A stretch of DNA of 11,809 nt, taken from JBCCQH01 sp039024435 (lineage in GTDB: Bacteria; Bacteroidota; Bacteroidia; J057; JADKCL01). The stretch lies in NCBI GenBank assembly GCA_039024435.1, contig JBCCQH010000158.1, forward strand, positions 1 through 11,809, given 5' to 3'. Positions 1 through 6,751 of this stretch are shown piece by piece. The translations under genes were made by a program, and so were the position numbers. The notes beneath the pieces are model-generated. The model worked only from the letters and a program-made list of their open reading frames with translations. It did no database searches and was not told the DNA's origin. Each line of letters opens with the position of its first letter. The stretch's first letter is position 1.

Positions 1-142
1 GGCTGTTTAAAGTTGGTTTGTGAAATTTGCTATCGCAGATTTTTTTGTCTCTCAAAGCTCATTTTGGAGTCCATAGCCAAAGCTATGGGCGAGAAAATAG
101 CTGAAGAGAGGCGGAAAAAGATGCCATAGCAAAATCACAGGA
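1..142. other. Noncoding flank downstream of truncated ATPase gene
   Basis: No credible coding region is visible in this stretch. It is more AT-rich than the genes that follow and carries short inverted repeats (71-88) plus a further copy of the heptamer CCATAGC at 123-129. It lies directly after the stop codon of an ATPase ORF that lacks its normal C-terminal half, so it may be foreign DNA that replaced the end of that gene, for example the end of an insertion sequence lying mostly outside the window. No transposase fragment can be read here, so the mobile-element interpretation is inference only. Confidence 0.35.
71..88. repeat. Short hairpin, 7-bp stem
   Basis: CCATAGC (71-77) and GCTATGG (82-88) form a perfect 7-bp inverted repeat around a 4-base CAAA loop. 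It lies about 55 bases past the stop codon of the truncated ATPase ORF on the minus strand. There is no T-tract after the stem on either strand, so it is not a canonical intrinsic terminator. It could be part of a mobile-element end or a weak transcript 3' structure. Confidence 0.5.
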
Positions 143-778
143 TTAAATATAAACCGCCTCTAAGGTGGGATGGGCAGTGCGCGCATTTTCAAACTGCCGG
201 CCGAATGACCGCAGGCAGTACGGGATGCTGGAGTTTGTGTTGAGCAAGCTGAAGATGGAACGGCCCAGCGTCACCATAATGCCGCGCTCCGCCGGAATGT
301 AAATGGGTGAGGGGTAGTATCGGCCACCGTGCATTTCCCGTTGGGAAGCCGCCGCCCGAGTCCGAATCTTATCGGCAATTGCAGCGTGGCTGCCTTCAAA
401 TCTGGTAAAAATGCTGTCCAGGGTCGTATTGACCACTGAGATAAACTCGTCGAGTGAAAGCCGCTGGTCCAGTTGGTAGTCGATTCGTTTTTTGGCCAGT
501 CGCCAGTAGCCGGGAATTTTTCTGGGGACACTGATTGCGGGATTGCGATATTCGATTACGGTCCGCTCGGAAATCGAAAAAAGAATGTTGTAGGCCTTGA
601 GTGCTTCTTTGAACCCAAGCAAATTGTCAATTGGGAATTCACTGGAACGAAAGATGGCCGTAAGCTTCGCCACCGTACTTTTGCCGCTCCCCGTCGTCCC
701 AATGAGGACGTTTACATCCTTGATTTCGATGTCGATCTCCCGGATCGGTCCGAAATGCTTTACAATCAGTCGTTCCAT
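143..778 (-). CDS. AAA/ABC-type ATPase N-terminal half, truncated
   Basis: This encodes the N-terminal part of an ATPase of the AAA_15/AAA_21 (SMC/ABC-like) kind. Residues 2-26 form the usual opening beta-strands (RLIVKHFGPI, then DVNVLIG), followed by a clear Walker A loop GTTGSGKST at 27-35. A conserved-looking stretch IPAERG occurs at 161-166, as in long single-domain ATPases of this group. The protein stops at 211 residues, without an ABC signature, Walker B (hydrophobic-DE) or H-loop, all of which would lie in the missing C-terminal half; relatives are usually about 350-450 residues. It therefore probably cannot hydrolyse ATP and looks like a gene whose 3' end was lost, with the last few residues perhaps read from junction DNA. 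The start codon lies 21 bp after the icmF stop; an AGAGG sequence abuts the ATG directly, too close for a standard ribosome site. Function unknown; related ATPases act in anti-phage modules or DNA repair. Confidence 0.6.
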   Translation of the reverse strand: MERLIVKHFGPIREIDIEIKDVNVLIGTTGSGKSTVAKLTAIFRSSEFPIDNLLGFKEALKAYNILFSISERTVIEYRNPAISVPRKIPGYWRLAKKRIDYQLDQRLSLDEFISVVNTTLDSIFTRFEGSHAAIADKIRTRAAASQREMHGGRYYPSPIYIPAERGIMVTLGRSIFSLLNTNSSIPYCLRSFGRQFENARTAHPTLEAVYI

Positions 779-799
779 CCTCTTTAAGTTACGGAGATT

Positions 800-3700
800 C
801 TACATATTCCGCCGGTATTGTCCGCCCACTTCGTAGAGGGCATTTGTCATTTGGCCGAGGGAGCACACCTTGCTGGCTTCCATCAGGGCGGCAAATATGT
901 TTTCGTTCCGGATCGCGGCCAGTTGCAGTTTGCGCAGGGCTTCCCGTCCGGATTCGGCGTGGAATTCCTGCAAGCCCCGGATGTCGCGGATCTGCACTTC
1001 CTTTTCTTCCTGGGTTGAGCGGATGACCTCGCCGGGGACGATGGTGGGTGAGCCTTCACTGCTAAGGAAAGTATTGACCCCGATCAGCGGCAAGGCGCCG
1101 GAATGCTTCTGCATCTCGTAGTAGAGCGATTCTTCTTGGATTTTACTGCGCTGGTACATGGTTTCCATCGCGCCGAGCACGCCGCCCCGATCCGTGATTC
1201 GGCGGAATTCCATCATCACCGCTTCCTCAACGAGGTCGGTCAGTTCTTCGACGATGAAGCTGCCCTGCATCGGGTTTTCGTTTTTGGCAAGCCCCAGTTC
1301 CTTGTTGATGATGAGCTGGATGGCCATCGCGCGGCGCACACTGTCCTCGGTCGGCGTGGTGATGGCCTCGTCGTAGGCATTGGTGTGGAGCGAGTTGCAG
1401 TTGTCGTAGATGGCGTAAAGTGCCTGCAGCGTGGTCCGGATGTCATTGAAGGCAATTTCCTGGGCGTGCAAGGAGCGGCCACTGGTCTGAATGTGGTACT
1501 TCAACATCTGCGACCGCCGGTTGCCGCCGTACTTGTTTTTGATGGCTTTTGCCCAGATGCGGCGGGCCACCCGGCCGATCACCGCGTACTCCGGATCCAT
1601 CCCGTTCGAAAAGAAGAAGGACAGGTTGGGCGCAAAGGCATTGATGTCCATGCCCCGGCTCAGGTAGTACTCGACGTAAGTAAAGCCATTGGCCAGGGTA
1701 AAGGCCAACTGCGTAATGGGATTGGCCCCCGCCTCGGCGATGTGGTAGCCGGAAATGGAAACCGAATAGAAGTTGCGTACCCGGTGGTCGATGAAGTGCT
1801 GCTGGATGTCGCCCATCATGCGCAGAGCAAATTCAGTGGAGAAGATGCAGGTATTTTGTGCCTGGTCTTCCTTGAGAATGTCGGCCTGCACGGTGCCGCG
1901 GGTGGTGGCCATCGCCTCGGCTTGAATGCGTGCGTAGACCTCGGTGGGCAGCACTTGGTCCCCAGTCACCCCGAGCAACATCAGCCCCAGGCCGTCATTG
2001 CCTTCGGGCAAGGTCGCGCGGTAGACGGGTGGCTCGGCCTCTTTTCCGCGGTAGATCTCGGCGATTTTTTCTTTGACCTCCGCTTCGAGACCATTTTCCC
2101 GAATGTATTTCTCACACTGCTGGTCGATGGCAGTGTTCATGTAGAAGGCCAGCAACATCGGCGCCGGACCGTTGATCGTCATCGATACCGAAGTACTGGG
2201 TTTGCACAGGTCAAAGCCCGAATAGAGCCGTTTGGCATCGTCCAGAGAGGCAATTGATACCCCAGCGTTTCCGATCTTCCCGTAGATGTCGGGTCGGTAG
2301 TCGGGATCCTCCCCGTAGAGCGTCACCGAATCAAAAGCCGTGCTCAAGCGGGCCGCCGGCATGTCGAGCGAGACGTAGTGGAAGCGCTTGTTGGTGCGCT
2401 CGGGACCTCCCTCGCCGGCAAACATCCGTGTCGGATCTTCCCCTGTGCGCTTAAAGGGGTAGACCCCAGCGGTATAGGGAAATTCGCCCGGAACATTTTC
2501 CCGCAAACTCCAGCGCAGAATTTCCCCGTAGTCTTTGTACTGCGGCAGGGCGATCTTGGGGATCTGAGTATGCGAAAGTGACTCGGTGAAGTTGGCGACT
2601 TTGATTTCTTTGGTGCGGACTTGGTAGGTGAAAAACTCCCCGGCATAGCGGGCCTTTTTCGCGTCCCAATCCGCCAGCAGATCCTGGTTTTCCGGCGCGA
2701 GGCGGCGCTGGATATTGTCGCGCAGCGTTTGCAGTGCTTCCACAGAAGGCGTGGCCGATTCCTGGGTTTCCAGCAGGGCGATCGTCCCGTCGAGGTTGAA
2801 CACTTGCCGGGCCACTTCGCTCTGCTCAGTCACCCACTTTTCGTAGCGCTGGTTTTCCTCGGAAATCTCCGCGAGGTAGCGCACCCGATTCGGCGGGATG
2901 ATGTAGATCTTCTCGCTCATTTCGTCGGCCGCCCGGAAGGAAGAAGTCAGTGGCGCCCCGGTTTTTGCTACGACACGGGCCATGACCTCCCGGTAGAGGC
3001 GATTGGTGCCGGGATCATTGAACTGGGAAGCAATCGTGCCGAAGGCGGGCATCTCTTCGGTGGGATCGTCCCAGCGATTGTGGTTGCGTTGGTACTGCTT
3101 TTTTACGTCGCGTAGGGCATCCAGGGCCCCGCGCTTGTCAAATTTGTTGATCGCGATCAGGTCGGCGAAGTCCAGCATATCGATTTTCTCCAACTGCGTG
3201 GCCGCGCCGAATTCCGGGGTCATGACGTAGAGGGCTACGTCGGCGACTTCGGTGATTTCGGTATCGCTTTGTCCGATCCCGGCGGTTTCCACGATGATGA
3301 GGTCGTAATGGGCCGCACGGAAAATTTTGACTGCCTCATCCACCGTTTCGCTCATGGAAATGTTGGCGGCGCGGGTGGCCATTGAGCGCATGTACACCCG
3401 CTCGTTGAAGATGGCGTTCATTCGGATGCGGTCTCCCAGCAGGGCCCCGCCAGTTTTCCGTTTCGAGGGATCCACCGACAGCACCGCAACTTTCTTGTCG
3501 GTGAAGTCGAGCAGGAAGCGCCGCACCAGTTCATCGGTGAGCGACGACTTGCCCGAGCCGCCGGTTCCGGTGATTCCGAGAACGGGAATGATTTTGTTCG
3601 GGGGCTGGATCTTTTCGACCTCCCGCATAAAGGCCCCGCCCAACTCTGGGACGTTCTCGACGATGCTGATCACCCGCCCGACCATGGCCGGGTCCTGCTT

Positions 3701-4180
3701 GGGGAGATTCACGACCGATTCGGGATGGATCGTATTTGAATTGGCGAAGTCACAGGTCTGGATCAAATCGTTGATCATGCCTTGTAGTCCCATCGCGCGG
3801 CCGTCGTCCGGCGAGTAGATCCGGTTGATGCCGTAATCGTGCAGTTCACCGATTTCTTCCGGGAGAATGGTACCTCCCCCTCCACCGAAGATTTTGATGT
3901 GGCCGGCGCCTTTTTCCCGCAGGAGGTCGTACATGTACTTGAAAAATTCCACGTGACCGCCCTGGTAAGAAGTAATGGCGATTCCCTGGACATCTTCCTG
4001 GATCGCACAATCTACGATTTCCTGCACGGAACGATTGTGGCCCAGGTGAATGACCTCCACACCGGTGCTCTGCATGATGCGGCGCATGATGTTGATCGCC
4101 GCATCGTGCCCGTCAAAGAGGGACGCGGCGGTGACGATGCGGACTTTGTACTGCGGGGTATAGGGGGCTACCTGATTCAT
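800..4180 (-). CDS. icmF: Fused isobutyryl-CoA mutase IcmF (B12-dependent)
   Basis: IcmF is a cytoplasmic adenosylcobalamin enzyme that interconverts isobutyryl-CoA and n-butyryl-CoA and carries its own G-protein chaperone. Domains in order: B12-binding Rossmann domain (about 11-140) with the cobalt-ligand motif DGHDAA, His25; MeaB/MeaI-type GTPase (about 195-420) with Walker A GTGGSGKSS at 205-213, a second nucleotide/metal segment SVDPSKRKTGG at 235-245, VETAG at 297-301 and NKFD at 345-348; a linker; then the substrate-binding TIM barrel (about 545-1040) and a C-terminal helical part. SGYHIAEAG holds the catalytic histidine, His813. In DQAQNTC, Gln775 replaces the arginine of methylmalonyl-CoA mutase (MVRNTY), pointing to an uncharged acyl-CoA substrate. 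At 1126 residues it is close to the usual 1080-1100. It starts 18 bp after a small TOPRIM-like ORF and is probably cotranscribed with it. No truncation or frameshift is seen. Closely related pivalyl-CoA or hydroxyacyl-CoA mutase activity cannot be excluded. Confidence 0.95.
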   Translation of the reverse strand: MNQVAPYTPQYKVRIVTAASLFDGHDAAINIMRRIMQSTGVEVIHLGHNRSVQEIVDCAIQEDVQGIAITSYQGGHVEFFKYMYDLLREKGAGHIKIFGGGGGTILPEEIGELHDYGINRIYSPDDGRAMGLQGMINDLIQTCDFANSNTIHPESVVNLPKQDPAMVGRVISIVENVPELGGAFMREVEKIQPPNKIIPVLGITGTGGSGKSSLTDELVRRFLLDFTDKKVAVLSVDPSKRKTGGALLGDRIRMNAIFNERVYMRSMATRAANISMSETVDEAVKIFRAAHYDLIIVETAGIGQSDTEITEVADVALYVMTPEFGAATQLEKIDMLDFADLIAINKFDKRGALDALRDVKKQYQRNHNRWDDPTEEMPAFGTIASQFNDPGTNRLYREVMARVVAKTGAPLTSSFRAADEMSEKIYIIPPNRVRYLAEISEENQRYEKWVTEQSEVARQVFNLDGTIALLETQESATPSVEALQTLRDNIQRRLAPENQDLLADWDAKKARYAGEFFTYQVRTKEIKVANFTESLSHTQIPKIALPQYKDYGEILRWSLRENVPGEFPYTAGVYPFKRTGEDPTRMFAGEGGPERTNKRFHYVSLDMPAARLSTAFDSVTLYGEDPDYRPDIYGKIGNAGVSIASLDDAKRLYSGFDLCKPSTSVSMTINGPAPMLLAFYMNTAIDQQCEKYIRENGLEAEVKEKIAEIYRGKEAEPPVYRATLPEGNDGLGLMLLGVTGDQVLPTEVYARIQAEAMATTRGTVQADILKEDQAQNTCIFSTEFALRMMGDIQQHFIDHRVRNFYSVSISGYHIAEAGANPITQLAFTLANGFTYVEYYLSRGMDINAFAPNLSFFFSNGMDPEYAVIGRVARRIWAKAIKNKYGGNRRSQMLKYHIQTSGRSLHAQEIAFNDIRTTLQALYAIYDNCNSLHTNAYDEAITTPTEDSVRRAMAIQLIINKELGLAKNENPMQGSFIVEELTDLVEEAVMMEFRRITDRGGVLGAMETMYQRSKIQEESLYYEMQKHSGALPLIGVNTFLSSEGSPTIVPGEVIRSTQEEKEVQIRDIRGLQEFHAESGREALRKLQLAAIRNENIFAALMEASKVCSLGQMTNALYEVGGQYRRNM

Positions 4181-4198
4181 ATTGCAATTCCATTGAGA

Positions 4199-4705
4199 TT
4201 AAGCCGTCCTCTGGCGCAGCGCTGCACGCAGCTCCACCAGATCAGGATACTGGGAATATTCAAATTGATCAATGACCGTTTTGTAATCGGATTTCCAGGG
4301 GAAATTGGCGGTGAAAGGGGCCAACTTGCCTGTCATCTGCTTTTGCTGATCTTTGGCCTGAAACCAAGTCAGATACTTGCGGGTGGCAATGAACTGGTCG
4401 TCAAACATGCTGCAATAACGCCGATAAAGATCTTCGAACTGCGTCTTGTCAACGATACTTTGCGCTTCAGCCAGGTAATTTTGGAGCAAGGTCCAAACCT
4501 GGTTGCGGTTGTGCGTCCTGGTCGTCCCGATGCGATTGGCCCTTCTTGTTTTTAAGGCTTCTCCCTTCGCTTGCCGGTAGCCCTGAATAAAGGCGCGCAT
4601 CCCGTATTTGCCCGCTCTCCGAGTAACCGATACGCCGGCAGGGACAACCTGGGTCAACGTCCGCAGGTCACAATCTCCTTCCACGACCAGTATCAGCTTT
4701 TTCAT
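4199..4705 (-). CDS. Small TOPRIM-like protein, possibly degraded
   Basis: A 168-residue ORF that I do not recognise as a whole. Its N-terminus, LILVVEGDCD (residues 4-13), looks like the first strand and catalytic glutamate (Glu9) of a TOPRIM domain, as in OLD-like or DUF4435-type nucleases. The next segment, VSVTRRAGKYGMRAFIQGYR (25-44), resembles the second TOPRIM strand, glycine and helix. The DxD pair expected after this is absent; instead there is a basic stretch (47-68) rich in Arg, Lys and Thr, followed by a helix containing NYL (76-78). The C-terminus has YPDLVELRAALRQR, a plausible amphipathic helix. The protein is shorter than typical relatives (250-300 residues), suggesting an internal deletion or decay. 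A Bacteroidota promoter lies about 66 bp upstream of its ATG, and icmF starts 18 bp downstream, so it would be the first gene of the transcript. The reading frame is probably real; the TOPRIM assignment rests on motif resemblance only. Confidence 0.5.
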   Translation of the reverse strand: MKKLILVVEGDCDLRTLTQVVPAGVSVTRRAGKYGMRAFIQGYRQAKGEALKTRRANRIGTTRTHNRNQVWTLLQNYLAEAQSIVDKTQFEDLYRRYCSMFDDQFIATRKYLTWFQAKDQQKQMTGKLAPFTANFPWKSDYKTVIDQFEYSQYPDLVELRAALRQRTA

Positions 4706-4770
4706 GGATCAAAGTCGTATGGTCTCTTGCTCATCAAACCGGGCCACTGCGCGGTCCAGATACAATGCCG

Positions 4771-4778
4771 CAAATATA
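4771..4778 (-). promoter_or_regulatory. Bacteroidota -7 box for icmF operon
   Basis: On the minus strand this reads TATATTTG, a perfect match to TAnnTTTG recognised by the Bacteroidota primary sigma factor. The -33 region is weak: TTC instead of TTG at 4800-4802, with a 21-base spacer. Transcription would start near 4765, leaving a leader of roughly 60 bases before the TOPRIM-like ORF. As icmF and the truncated ATPase follow with gaps of only about 20 bases, and no other clear box was found just upstream of icmF, this probably drives all three. Confidence 0.5.
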
Positions 4779-4824
4779 CACATTGCCACAAGAGAATGTG
4801 AACTTCCCCCGCCGGAGATTGCTT

Positions 4825-4920
4825 GGAATTGCGGGCACTTGTCGGGAGATTATTCTGGGCATCGGGACAAGAAGTGAGGGAATTTCCTTTCGGGCTTCGG
4901 CGATGAACCGGGGCAATTCC
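4825..4920. repeat. Nested inverted repeats in divergent region
   Basis: GGAATTGC (4825-4832) pairs perfectly with GCAATTCC (4913-4920), and inside it CTTGTC (4838-4843) pairs with GACAAG (4866-4871). The inner stem could extend with CA/TG pairs past a small bulge. The whole fills most of the gap between the divergent icmF operon and lipoprotein gene. It may be a structured leader, a small RNA or an operator arrangement, or chance; no conserved riboswitch was recognised. Apart from this and the promoter box, nothing else is seen in 4706-4941. Confidence 0.25.
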
Positions 4921-4959
4921 GCGGCGATTCATCAATAAAAAATGTGTATCTTTTGCCCA

Positions 4960-5328
4960 ATGAAACGCTCATTGGACGCTCCGCTTGCTCTCATCTTGTT
5001 GTTCATCTTGATTTTTCTCGGCTCCTGCGGCAACCGCGTGCAACGCATCGAAGACACTTCCTGGGAGATTCAATCCTTCTGGGATGGACAAGGACTCACC
5101 AAAATATTTGTCACTTTCAATGAAGACGGGTCGCTGACCTATTCGGACGACTCTTCCGGAACCTACTCCGGAAGTTGGTCTTCCTCCGGCAACGGCAACG
5201 TTTCCTGGCGGGTCGATGCCCCGGGACGCTTGCCCTCGTACCGAGCCACCTACGACAACCGCAAAATCGAAGGCACGGCCGAGGATCTGAGCGGGGATAC
5301 GGCAATTCTCACCGGTGATGAACAATAA
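4960..5328 (+). CDS. Small exported lipoprotein of unknown function
   Basis: A 122-residue protein with a lipoprotein signal peptide: MKRS start, a hydrophobic core (about residues 8-20) and the lipobox LGSC, so Cys23 would be lipidated and cleaved by signal peptidase II after diacylglyceryl transfer. The mature part is small and rich in Ser, Gly, Thr and Asp with alternating hydrophobic residues (for example KIFVTFNEDGSLTYSDD and YSGSWSSSGNGNVSWRVD), suggesting a small beta-sheet or lipocalin-like barrel. The pattern resembles small Bacteroidota lipoproteins that are poorly characterised. An in-frame ATG 18 bases upstream (4942) would add MCIFCP, which fits a signal peptide less well, so the second ATG is chosen. 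The gene faces away from the icmF operon and converges with the YceI gene, with a terminator between them. Function unknown; membrane attachment is well supported. Confidence 0.8.
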   Translation: MKRSLDAPLALILLFILIFLGSCGNRVQRIEDTSWEIQSFWDGQGLTKIFVTFNEDGSLTYSDDSSGTYSGSWSSSGNGNVSWRVDAPGRLPSYRATYDNRKIEGTAEDLSGDTAILTGDEQ

Positions 5329-5329
5329 A

Positions 5330-5367
5330 AAAGCGCAACCCAAGCGACCGTGCCTGGATTGCGCTTT
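5330..5367. terminator. Bidirectional intrinsic terminator
   Basis: AAAGCGCAA (5330-5338) pairs with TTGCGCTTT (5359-5367), and after one C/A mismatch the stem continues with CCA (5340-5342) and TGG (5355-5357), leaving a 12-base loop. The A-run before and T-run after the GC core make it work in both directions. It sits between the convergent lipoprotein gene, whose stop codon ends at 5328, and the YceI gene, whose stop is at 5388. Confidence 0.8.
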
Positions 5368-5387
5368 CCCTTGGCGGGAAGAACCGA

Positions 5388-5927
5388 TCAGCCTGTGACC
5401 GGAACCGTGATCGTGACCGTAATTTCGGCCGCCGTTTTGCCTCCGCCTCCGACATTGAAGTCTTCGCGGGCCACGGTCATGACACCGGTAAAGGTGCCGC
5501 CGTTCTCGGCTTCGGCAAAGGTAAATGGCATCGTGATCTCTTTGGTCACCCCGTGCATGTTCAGGTCACCCACACACTCGTATCCGTCATCGGTGGTGCG
5601 GATCTCTTTCGAAGTGAAGGTGATGGTGGGATATTTTTCCGCGTCCATCCACTTTTCTGACTTCGTGTGCTGCGTTTGCAGCTTGCTTTTCGTGTCCAGC
5701 GTATTCGCATCTACCGATGCGGTGAGCTTGGAATTGGCCAGGTCGGCCGGGGAGAATTTGATCTCGGCTTCCAGTCCGGAAACCGAGCCTTTGACGCCTT
5801 TGCCTTCAAAGGTGATGGTTACGTCTTCCACGACGACGGTCCATTCGGAGACCATAATCGCGCGAAAACCGACAAATGCTGCACCAGCGAGCAGGGTTAG
5901 CAGCAGAAGAAATCGTGTGTTTTTCAT
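5388..5927 (-). CDS. YceI-family exported protein
   Basis: A 179-residue YceI-domain protein. YceI proteins fold as a lipocalin-like beta-barrel that binds isoprenoid-type lipids and are usually periplasmic; the physiological role is often unclear. Residues 5-23 form a hydrophobic N-terminal segment after MKNTR, so the protein is exported or membrane-anchored; no lipobox cysteine is present. The YceI signature is clear: a central EKWMDAEKYPTITFTSKEI (91-109) and GDLNMHGVTKEITMPF (120-135), followed by the terminal strands with EDFNVGGGGKTAAEITVTI. The length matches the family (about 170-190). It is transcribed away from lspA, and its 3' end faces the lipoprotein gene across a shared terminator. 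No perfect TAnnTTTG box was found directly upstream. The family call is secure; the ligand and role are unknown. Confidence 0.88.
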   Translation of the reverse strand: MKNTRFLLLLTLLAGAAFVGFRAIMVSEWTVVVEDVTITFEGKGVKGSVSGLEAEIKFSPADLANSKLTASVDANTLDTKSKLQTQHTKSEKWMDAEKYPTITFTSKEIRTTDDGYECVGDLNMHGVTKEITMPFTFAEAENGGTFTGVMTVAREDFNVGGGGKTAAEITVTITVPVTG

Positions 5928-6001
5928 GTTTTTGGAACTGGTGTACCTACATTGAATTTATATTTTCATTACAAAAACCAGGCCAATTTGTTTCGGATCG
6001 G

Positions 6002-6032
6002 TTGAAAAACCCTTACTCCCTCTGCATATTTG
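6002..6032 (+). promoter_or_regulatory. Probable lspA promoter
   Basis: TTG at 6002-6004 is followed after 20 bases by CATATTTG (6025-6032), matching TTG-N20-TAnnTTTG except for the first base of the -7 box. The spacing is right for a Bacteroidota promoter. The box ends only six bases before the preferred lspA ATG at 6039, so the transcript would have almost no leader. Confidence is limited by the single mismatch. Confidence 0.4.
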
Positions 6033-6038
6033 CAGACA

Positions 6039-6581
6039 ATGGAAAATCGGCGAAAATACCTCACGTTTATAATCATCGTCACCATCGGCGTGGCATTGGA
6101 CCAGATCACCAAGGTCTACGCGGTGCGGAACTTCAAGGGCCAACCGGTGTACGACGGCGATGCCTTCTTTTCCTGGGCCTACGCCGAGAACGACGGGGCA
6201 TTTCTCAGTTTGGGTTCCACCTGGCCCGATGAATGGCGGCTGATCCTGCTGACGCTGGTCCCGGCCTTGCTGCTATTGGCGGTAATGGTTTACATGTTGC
6301 GGGCCCGCAGTACCCGGTTCCTGGAAGTCATGGTCTTCTCGTTGATTGCGGCCGGGGGCATCGGCAACCTCATCGACCGGATCCTGGAGGGCAAAGTGGT
6401 GGATTTCATGCACATGAACTACGGATTTGCCCAAACTGGCATTTTCAATGTGGCCGATCTCTACATCACTTTTGGCATTATCATTTACGTACTGGGCTAC
6501 TTTTTTGTCATCCGTCACCGGGAAGAGTTGGGCGAGGAGAAGGACAAAATGGCCCCCCAAGTTGATGACCATGACCAATAG
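6039..6581 (+). CDS. lspA: Lipoprotein signal peptidase (signal peptidase II)
   Basis: LspA is an inner-membrane aspartic protease that removes the signal peptide from prolipoproteins just before the lipidated cysteine. The 180-residue sequence has four predicted membrane helices (about 8-25, 67-88, 93-110, 141-160) and all family motifs: DQITK (21-25), NDGAFLSLG (51-59), GGIGNLIDR with catalytic Asp113, and FNVADLYI with catalytic Asp140. The C-terminus is a charged tail (DKMAPQVDDHDQ). A TTG codon nine bases upstream is in frame, but the ATG at 6039 starts exactly where the family usually does and is preferred. The segment between NDGAF and the second helix (STWPDEWR) is slightly extended, as in Bacteroidota relatives. 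The gene is divergent from the YceI gene and apparently stands alone, ending at a terminator shared with convergent pruA. Confidence 0.95.
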   Translation: MENRRKYLTFIIIVTIGVALDQITKVYAVRNFKGQPVYDGDAFFSWAYAENDGAFLSLGSTWPDEWRLILLTLVPALLLLAVMVYMLRARSTRFLEVMVFSLIAAGGIGNLIDRILEGKVVDFMHMNYGFAQTGIFNVADLYITFGIIIYVLGYFFVIRHREELGEEKDKMAPQVDDHDQ

Positions 6582-6694
6582 GGTTTCCCCTCAATCTTGA
6601 AATCTTCCGGGAAGATCTACTGATCAGTCCGCTATCCTTTCGTGTACCCGGCACCTACTCCACCTCCTGCCGCGGCTGTACCTTCCGCCAAGCA

Positions 6695-6728
6695 AAAATC
6701 GCAGAGCGGATCTCCCCTCTGCGATTTT
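6695..6728. terminator. Bidirectional intrinsic terminator
   Basis: AAAATCGCAGAG (6695-6706) and CTCTGCGATTTT (6717-6728) form a perfect 12-bp stem with a 10-base loop. The A/T ends make it an intrinsic terminator in both directions, serving convergent lspA (stop at 6581) and pruA (stop at 6752). A second smaller palindrome, ATCTTCC/GGAAGAT at 6602-6616, lies closer to lspA but has no T-tract. Nothing else is seen in 6582-6751. Confidence 0.88.
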
Positions 6729-6751
6729 ACCATTTTAACTGCACTGTTCCA

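Noticed and set aside
1103..2257. Long plus-strand open frame (384 codons) antisense to icmF
   Set aside because: It lies fully inside the mutase domain of icmF on the opposite strand, has His/Val/Gly-heavy low-order composition and no domain motif. It is a shadow of codon bias in icmF.
4702..4935. Minus-strand frames of 60-77 codons in the divergent intergenic region
   Set aside because: One overlaps the TOPRIM-like start and both run across the promoter box; composition is Pro/Arg/Ser-rich without structure, so not credible genes.
4706..4941. Cobalamin riboswitch upstream of the icmF operon
   Set aside because: No B12-box-like sequence or matching multi-stem arrangement could be recognised; the nested repeat there is too small and is not close enough to the ORF on the required side to call it.
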